Source of the DNA: Saprospirales bacterium
Lineage (GTDB): Bacteria; Bacteroidota; Bacteroidia; Chitinophagales; Saprospiraceae
Direction of reading: 5' to 3'
DNA: 19,564 nucleotides
Assembly: GCA_003559985.1 (NCBI GenBank)
Contig: PWJP01000046.1
Coordinates: 1-19,564 of the forward strand
Part shown: in pieces, positions 15,535 through 19,564 of the stretch
How positions within the stretch are numbered: position 1 is the stretch's first letter
How the letters are laid out: every line of letters begins with the position of its first letter
The notes under the pieces: model-generated
Told to the model about the DNA's origin: nothing
The model's input: the letters and a program-made list of their open reading frames with translations, nothing else
Databases searched by the model: none
Program-made: the position numbers and the translations under genes

Positions 15535-16056
15535 ATGAAGAATCTTATTACACTTGTATTTGCAGCCCTTTTGCTTGCTGCACCACTTTCGGAGACCACT
15601 GCACAAAAATCCATGGACTATCAAACAGCCATTGGCTTGAGAGCAGGATGGGGAATAAGTTTGACCGGTAAGCATTTCATCAATGACAATCACGCGATTG
15701 AGGGTATTTTAAATTACCGTTCCTTTGGTGGTTTTGGCGTAAGTTGGGGTTGGATGCGCATCAGCGGTTTGTATCTTGTTCATCAACCCTTAGATGATGT
15801 GATCGACGGCCTCGGTTGGTATTACGGTGGAGGAGCTTTTGTAGGTTTTTGGACAGGGGACTTTGACTTCGGCCCAAGAAGTAATAGAAGTAGCACATTT
15901 ATTGGGGTTAGCGGTGCTTTAGGTCTTGATTACACATTTGATGATATACCATTAAATGTAAGCGTGGATTGGATACCGAGTTTTCGGTTGACTGGTGGTG
16001 GAACCGGCTTTACGGGTGAAGCAGGTGGACTGGCAGTAAGGTACATTTTAAACTAA
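15535..16056 (+). CDS. Small secreted outer-membrane-like protein
   Basis: The 173-residue protein has a signal peptide of about 24 residues ending TTAQ. The mature part is rich in Gly, Trp and other aromatics, with alternating strands (AIGLRAGWGISLTGK, AIEGILNYRS, GGGAFVGFW, FIGVSGALGLDY, VDWIPSFRL) and ends VRYILN, a typical barrel C-terminus. I read it as a small beta-barrel of roughly eight strands in the outer membrane; function unknown. It has its own promoter box just upstream and a strong terminator 29 bases downstream, so it forms a single-gene unit. Confidence 0.75.
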   Translation: MKNLITLVFAALLLAAPLSETTAQKSMDYQTAIGLRAGWGISLTGKHFINDNHAIEGILNYRSFGGFGVSWGWMRISGLYLVHQPLDDVIDGLGWYYGGGAFVGFWTGDFDFGPRSNRSSTFIGVSGALGLDYTFDDIPLNVSVDWIPSFRLTGGGTGFTGEAGGLAVRYILN

Positions 16057-16084
16057 AAAACTTCCTCAAGTCAAATATTGGAAT

Positions 16085-16122
16085 AAAAGCTCCGGTGCTT
16101 TACTGCCCGGGGCTTTTTTTTT
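16085..16122. terminator. Bidirectional intrinsic terminator
   Basis: AAAAGCTCCGG (16085-16095) pairs with CCGGGGCTTTT (16107-16117), an 11-pair stem with one G-U, around an 11-base loop. A run of nine T (16114-16122) follows on the plus strand. On the minus strand the stem is followed by TTTTATT. It ends the plus-strand envelope gene. It abuts the stop codon of the minus-strand nucleotidyltransferase and can serve that gene too. Confidence 0.88.
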
Positions 16123-17119
16123 ATTGCCCAAAGTCTATCACGGTATTGTCTCCCAGGTTTAGACTTTGCCTCATTCCTTTGATTGCAGCATCGTTTCCAA
16201 CAATAGATGCCTGTAATACTACCTCCTCTATGGTGGCGTGTTCTCCAATAATGGAATCCCTGACAATGGCAGACCTGATCTGCGAGTGGGGGCCAATGGT
16301 TACATGAGGACCAATAATGGAATTCTCAATGCGGCAATTCCCGGCTATGTGGACCGGTTGCAGAACTATGGTATTTTGAAACTCCGGTAGATTCGTTGTT
16401 GGATAGCCAGCTTTTTCCAGTAAAATGGCATTTGTTTTCAGCAGCACATCCTTTTGGCCGCAATCGTACCAATTTTCAGCAGTTTGAGTGGAAAAAGTGT
16501 GCCCCTCCTTAATCATGTCCATTATGGCATCCGTGAGTTGGAATTCTTCATGGGTCTTTCTCTCCTCCTTTATGAGTTTGTCCAGTGCATGAATCAGTTC
16601 TCCTGATTTCTTGAACTTGTAAATGCCGATCATAGCGAGATTGCTCCTCGGGATACTCGGTTTTTCTATAGCTGCTTTGACCAGGCCTTCTTCATTGATC
16701 TCCACAATTCCAAAATTTCTGGGATCCCCAACCTTGCTGACCGCAAGACATGAATTTTCACAATCAACCATCTTTTTCAGGTCCATATCGAATATCAAAT
16801 CCCCGAGTGATACAAATAGAGGCTCTTCCTCTCCAATCAGATGTCTGGCAGTCCAAATTGCGTGTCCCAGGCCTTCCCTGTCTTCCTGAATGACAAATTG
16901 CTTATCCAGATCGGGGTAATTCTCATTGATGTAGGCTTTGATCTTGTCCCCCATGTAGCCGATCACGAAAATAAACTCGGTAAACCCAACCTCTACCAGT
17001 TCATCTACAATAAATCCCAATATGGGTTTGCCGGCCACCGGAATCAAAGGCTTTGGCTGCGTGTAGGTGAGCGGTCTCAATTTGGTACCTGCTCCTGCAA
17101 CCGGAATGATGACTTTCAT
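16121..17119 (-). CDS. Sugar-1-phosphate nucleotidyltransferase with left-handed beta-helix tail
   Basis: The 332-residue protein joins an NTP-transferase domain (about 1-235) to hexapeptide repeats (about 252-330). The nucleotide loop AGAGTKLRPLT is at 8-18 (Lys where many relatives have Arg), and PKPLIPVAGKPIL, at 22-34, supplies the phosphate-contacting lysine. GLGHAIW (83-89) and SLGDLIFDMD (104-113), with the metal-binding aspartates, follow, then IEKP at 151-154. It should make an NDP-sugar from NTP and a sugar-1-phosphate for envelope polysaccharides. Glucose-1-phosphate thymidylyltransferase or mannose-1-phosphate guanylyltransferase activity are both possible, and no neighbouring sugar genes decide it. 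A -7 promoter box lies 20 bases upstream of the ATG. The 3' end meets the shared terminator. Confidence 0.85.
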   Translation of the reverse strand: MKVIIPVAGAGTKLRPLTYTQPKPLIPVAGKPILGFIVDELVEVGFTEFIFVIGYMGDKIKAYINENYPDLDKQFVIQEDREGLGHAIWTARHLIGEEEPLFVSLGDLIFDMDLKKMVDCENSCLAVSKVGDPRNFGIVEINEEGLVKAAIEKPSIPRSNLAMIGIYKFKKSGELIHALDKLIKEERKTHEEFQLTDAIMDMIKEGHTFSTQTAENWYDCGQKDVLLKTNAILLEKAGYPTTNLPEFQNTIVLQPVHIAGNCRIENSIIGPHVTIGPHSQIRSAIVRDSIIGEHATIEEVVLQASIVGNDAAIKGMRQSLNLGDNTVIDFGQ

Positions 17120-17139
17120 CTGTTGTTTTTTGCTTCAAA

Positions 17140-17147
17140 CAAAGATA
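17140..17147 (-). promoter_or_regulatory. -7 promoter element TATCTTTG of the nucleotidyltransferase gene
   Basis: On the minus strand TATCTTTG (17147-17140) matches TAnnTTTG exactly and sits 20 bases before the ATG at 17119. No TTTG is present at the -33 distance. It forms half of a mirrored pair with the plus-strand box at 17167-17174. Confidence 0.55.
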
Positions 17148-17166
17148 GCAAGGATTTTCTATTCGC

Positions 17167-17174
17167 TAACTTTG
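17167..17174 (+). promoter_or_regulatory. Plus-strand -7-like element TAACTTTG with no plus-strand gene downstream
   Basis: TAACTTTG matches TAnnTTTG exactly but points away from the nucleotidyltransferase, toward the 3' end of the minus-strand msrB gene. It lies in a mirrored 13/14-base match (GCTA-C-TTTGTTTG on both strands) with the box at 17147-17140. If active it would produce an RNA antisense to msrB. Confidence 0.3.
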
Positions 17175-17265
17175 TTTGTGTTCGTAAATCTTTGGACGGT
17201 AAATTAACAGGAGACTTACCTGACTGAGGGTACAAACATAATTCCAATAGTCGTGACTGAGAAAA

Positions 17266-17835
17266 TCAAGGGATACCGGCTTCTTCCAAAACACGGGCGC
17301 TTTTTTCTTCAGGTATGAACTTCATGGCTGCGGAATTGATGCAATACCGAAGACCCGTGGGTTCGGGCCCATCTTCAAAAACATGCCCCTGATGACCATC
17401 GCAGCGCTTGCAAACCACCTCTACCCTAAGCATGCCGTGAGAGCGATCCTCCACATATTTCATGACGCCGGGGTAGATCGGTTGGTAAAAACTGGGCCAT
17501 CCACTGCCGGAATCAAATTTGTGTTCGCTTGAATACAACGGCAATCCACAGCCCGCACAGCAATAAATACCTTTTTCATAAAATCCGTCGTACTTACCTG
17601 TAAATGCCCTTTCTGTTCCCTCCTGCCTCAGAATGTAGTACGCCTGCTCATCCAATTTTTCCCTCCAGTAGCTGTCACTTTTTTCCAATGTTTCAACCTC
17701 AATTGGTTCTAAGTCCTGAAAAATTTGCCGGTCGTAATCAGGGATGGAATTGTTGTCCGAGACGTTTTGTGCAAAACATCCTGTATGAATCAAAAAGATG
17801 AGAATCAGGGAAAAATAAGTCTTTCTATAGATCAT
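17266..17835 (-). CDS. msrB: Exported peptide-methionine (R)-S-oxide reductase
   Basis: MsrB reduces the R form of methionine sulfoxide in proteins. From the ATG at 17835 it has 189 residues. A hydrophobic signal of about 23 residues ends GCFAQ, so the enzyme is exported to the periplasm or, if the Cys is lipidated, anchored there. The MsrB domain spans about 50-189: zinc pairs CAGC at 93-96 and CKRC at 142-145, SGSGWPSF, GHQGHVF, and the catalytic RYCINSAAM with C165. The usual form is RYCINSASL, a small change. An ATG at 17847 is also in frame but would precede the signal sequence with acidic residues. The start overlaps the end of the upstream membrane-protein gene by 11 bases, so they share a transcript. 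Its electron donor is not encoded here. Confidence 0.92.
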   Translation of the reverse strand: MIYRKTYFSLILIFLIHTGCFAQNVSDNNSIPDYDRQIFQDLEPIEVETLEKSDSYWREKLDEQAYYILRQEGTERAFTGKYDGFYEKGIYCCAGCGLPLYSSEHKFDSGSGWPSFYQPIYPGVMKYVEDRSHGMLRVEVVCKRCDGHQGHVFEDGPEPTGLRYCINSAAMKFIPEEKSARVLEEAGIP

Positions 17836-18283
17836 GTCCGATAGCATCGCTGTCTTTTTTAAGTTTTTCGCTGTCTCTACGCGTGGTGAGTTCCGTCAAT
17901 TTCACAATGGTCCATCCAATACCCAGCATAATTGAATAGCCGATAATTAATACGCTCAAGATTGGTCTGAAACCTCCGGATTCCTGAAGGGATACACCAC
18001 TGAGAAGCCAACTGGTTAGCACACAGGCAACACCAAGCGCTATAAAGATATAAACCGACATGGTCCAGTACTGTTTCCCCTTCCTGAAACTGAATAAAAG
18101 GACCGAATTGAATATGGAATACAGCAAAATCATTGCAGTGAATATTCCCCAGATAAAAACACTTGTTTCTGGTAAATCGACAACTGTACCGGCAATTAAT
18201 CCAAGGACCACAATGGCAAAACCGGTTAGATAAATAGCGAGTGCGAGGTAAAGTGGGTTTCGAAAGCTTTCAACCTGTAACAT
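17825..18283 (-). CDS. Four-helix membrane protein of unknown function
   Basis: The 152-residue protein has four predicted membrane helices (about 11-32, 43-65, 73-94 and 106-127). A charged, Lys/Asp-rich cytoplasmic-looking tail follows (RRDSEKLKKDSD). I recognise no family motif. It starts 22 bases after the rimO stop and overlaps the msrB start by 11 bases, so it is probably co-transcribed with both. An exported methionine sulfoxide reductase might depend on a membrane electron donor, but this protein lacks cysteine pairs or heme-ligand patterns that would support that role. Confidence 0.75.
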   Translation of the reverse strand: MLQVESFRNPLYLALAIYLTGFAIVVLGLIAGTVVDLPETSVFIWGIFTAMILLYSIFNSVLLFSFRKGKQYWTMSVYIFIALGVACVLTSWLLSGVSLQESGGFRPILSVLIIGYSIMLGIGWTIVKLTELTTRRDSEKLKKDSDAIGHDL

Positions 18284-18305
18284 ACTGGTTTGTTTGGTGC
18301 GCGAA

Positions 18306-19564
18306 TCAGTCGATTACCTTTCCGTACAAATCGTATTCGGAGGCTTCGGTAATCTCCACATTGGCAAAATCGCCAATTCGCACAAATTGTTCAGCGCCGT
18401 CCACTAAAACTTCGTTGTCCACCTCGGGAGAATCGCCTTCGGTGCGCCCGGCAAACCACCTCCCCTCTTTCAGGTCGAACAGCACTTTAAACACTTTTCC
18501 AACCTTCGCTTCATTCTTTTCAAGGGAAATTTCCCGTTGAATGGCCATCAGCCTCTCTGCTCTTTCCTGCTTTAGTTCCGGTGATACATCATCGGGCAGG
18601 TCATGAGCGGTGGTGTCCTCTTCGTGAGAGTACTGGAAAACGCCCATTCTGTCAAACCGGGCTTCCCGCACAAAGTCGCACAGGGCTTCAAAGTCCTCTT
18701 CAGTCTCGCCGGGAAACCCGACAATCATAGTGGTGCGTAAGGTTAGGCCTGGCACAGATTCCCGTGCTTTTTCAATAAGGGTCCGCATTTCTTGCCTGGA
18801 GGTTTGCCGCTTCATGGATTTCAATATCCGGTCGCTTGCGTGTTGTAAGGGAATATCCAGGTAGTTGCATATAGAGTCCTTTTTTTTCATCACCTCAAAA
18901 ACCTCAACCGGAAATTTATTGGGGTAGGCATAGTGGAGCCTAATCCAATCAATTCCATCCACATCGGCCAACCGGTCCAAAAGCTCGGGCAGCATCCGCT
19001 TTTTGTATAAATCCAAACCGTAGTAAGTCAATTCCTGCGCGATGAGCATCAGTTCCTTTACACCTCTTTTGGCCAGCCCCCGCGCCTCAGTGACCAGTTC
19101 CTCAATTGGCTTACTCACGTGCTTCCCGCGCATCAGTGGAATGGCGCAAAAAGAACACGTCCTGTTACATCCTTCCGAAATCTTGAGATAGGCATAATGT
19201 GGCGGGGTGGTAATGGTGCGCTCTCCAATAAGGTCGTGCTTGTAGTCCGCATTGAATCTGCTGAGAAGAAGAGGCAAATCCAGCGTACCGAAAAAACCAT
19301 CTACCTCGGGTATTTCCTTTTGAAGATCATCCATATAGCGCTCGGACAGACAACCGGTGACGTATAGTTTTTCAATCCTCCCCAGTTTTTTCTGCTGAGC
19401 GTATTCCAGGATTGTGTTGACAGATTCCTCTTTTGCCAGGTCGATAAAGCCACAGGTGTTAACCACTATGGTGCCGGCATTGCTATCGTTTTCTTCGTGG
19501 GCCGCCTCAATCTGATTGGCTTGAAGTTGGGAAATGAGGTTCTCAGAGTCCACCAGGTTTTTGG
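18306..19564 (-). CDS. rimO: Ribosomal protein S12 methylthiotransferase RimO, N-terminus outside window
   Basis: RimO adds a methylthio group to the conserved aspartate of ribosomal protein S12, using two Fe-S clusters and S-adenosylmethionine. The frame runs off the right edge. The last codons read KNLVDSEN, the conserved RimO sequence that normally follows the first cluster cysteine, so only about a dozen residues are missing. The GTG at 19553 is an internal valine, not the start. Numbered from that valine, further auxiliary-cluster cysteines are C34 (VNTCGF) and C68 (VTGCLSERY). The radical-SAM motif CNRTCSFC is at 129-136, and DIPLQHASD, RTTMIVGFPGET and a C-terminal TRAM domain follow. 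The short KNLVDSE context and SCAIPLMRG-like stretch separate it from MiaB. Downstream on the same strand lie the membrane protein and msrB. Confidence 0.93.
   Translation of the reverse strand, partial: KNLVDSENLISQLQANQIEAAHEENDSNAGTIVVNTCGFIDLAKEESVNTILEYAQQKKLGRIEKLYVTGCLSERYMDDLQKEIPEVDGFFGTLDLPLLLSRFNADYKHDLIGERTITTPPHYAYLKISEGCNRTCSFCAIPLMRGKHVSKPIEELVTEARGLAKRGVKELMLIAQELTYYGLDLYKKRMLPELLDRLADVDGIDWIRLHYAYPNKFPVEVFEVMKKKDSICNYLDIPLQHASDRILKSMKRQTSRQEMRTLIEKARESVPGLTLRTTMIVGFPGETEEDFEALCDFVREARFDRMGVFQYSHEEDTTAHDLPDDVSPELKQERAERLMAIQREISLEKNEAKVGKVFKVLFDLKEGRWFAGRTEGDSPEVDNEVLVDGAEQFVRIGDFANVEITEASEYDLYGKVID

Overview
The window looks like a chromosomal segment of a Bacteroidota (Bacteroidetes) bacterium. 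Four observations support this. Several genes are preceded by the phylum's -7 promoter element TAnnTTTG, while classical Shine-Dalgarno sites are rare. Signal peptides tend to end in -AQ. The secreted amylase carries a C-terminal sorting domain of the type IX secretion system. Families such as PorT-like barrels and DUF4412-like secreted proteins are typical of the phylum. I cannot name a genus. No tRNA, rRNA, CRISPR array, insertion sequence or phage gene is visible. Most of the content is core or near-core.

Layout. 1-628 (minus): the 5' part of an outer-membrane beta-barrel protein with a good promoter, divergent from the next block. 845-3234 (plus): the ribosome-assembly GTPase engB and a large PlsB-like acyltransferase. 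3428-6473 (plus): a DEDDh 3'-5' exonuclease followed by three consecutive paralogous envelope proteins (two lipoproteins, one secreted and very methionine-rich). 6474-7222: a 749-base gap between convergent genes holding a long imperfect hairpin and short repeats. 7223-10066 (minus): a secreted multidomain GH13 alpha-amylase. 10067-10502: a divergent control region with three inverted repeats and the promoter of the next operon. 10563-14306 (plus): aspartokinase, dapB, dapA and dapD, a lysine/diaminopimelate operon whose first three genes overlap by 4 bases. 14359-16056 (plus): ung, a DUF423 membrane protein and a small envelope protein, closed by a strong bidirectional terminator. 16121-17119 (minus): a sugar-1-phosphate nucleotidyltransferase. 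17266-19564 (minus): rimO (5' end outside the window), a four-helix membrane protein and an exported MsrB, with overlap or close spacing that suggests one transcript.

How the genes work together. The clearest pathway is the aspartate-to-diaminopimelate route: aspartokinase commits aspartate, DapA condenses its semialdehyde with pyruvate, DapB reduces the product, and DapD succinylates it. EngB and RimO both act on the ribosome but sit in separate transcription units. The amylase would degrade starch or glycogen-like glucans outside the cell. The least explained content is the row of three paralogous envelope proteins. I found no convincing new defence, mobile or signalling system. The items most worth checking are that triplet, the mirrored promoter pair near 17.15 kb, the engB leader, and the palindrome-rich region between the amylase and lysine genes.
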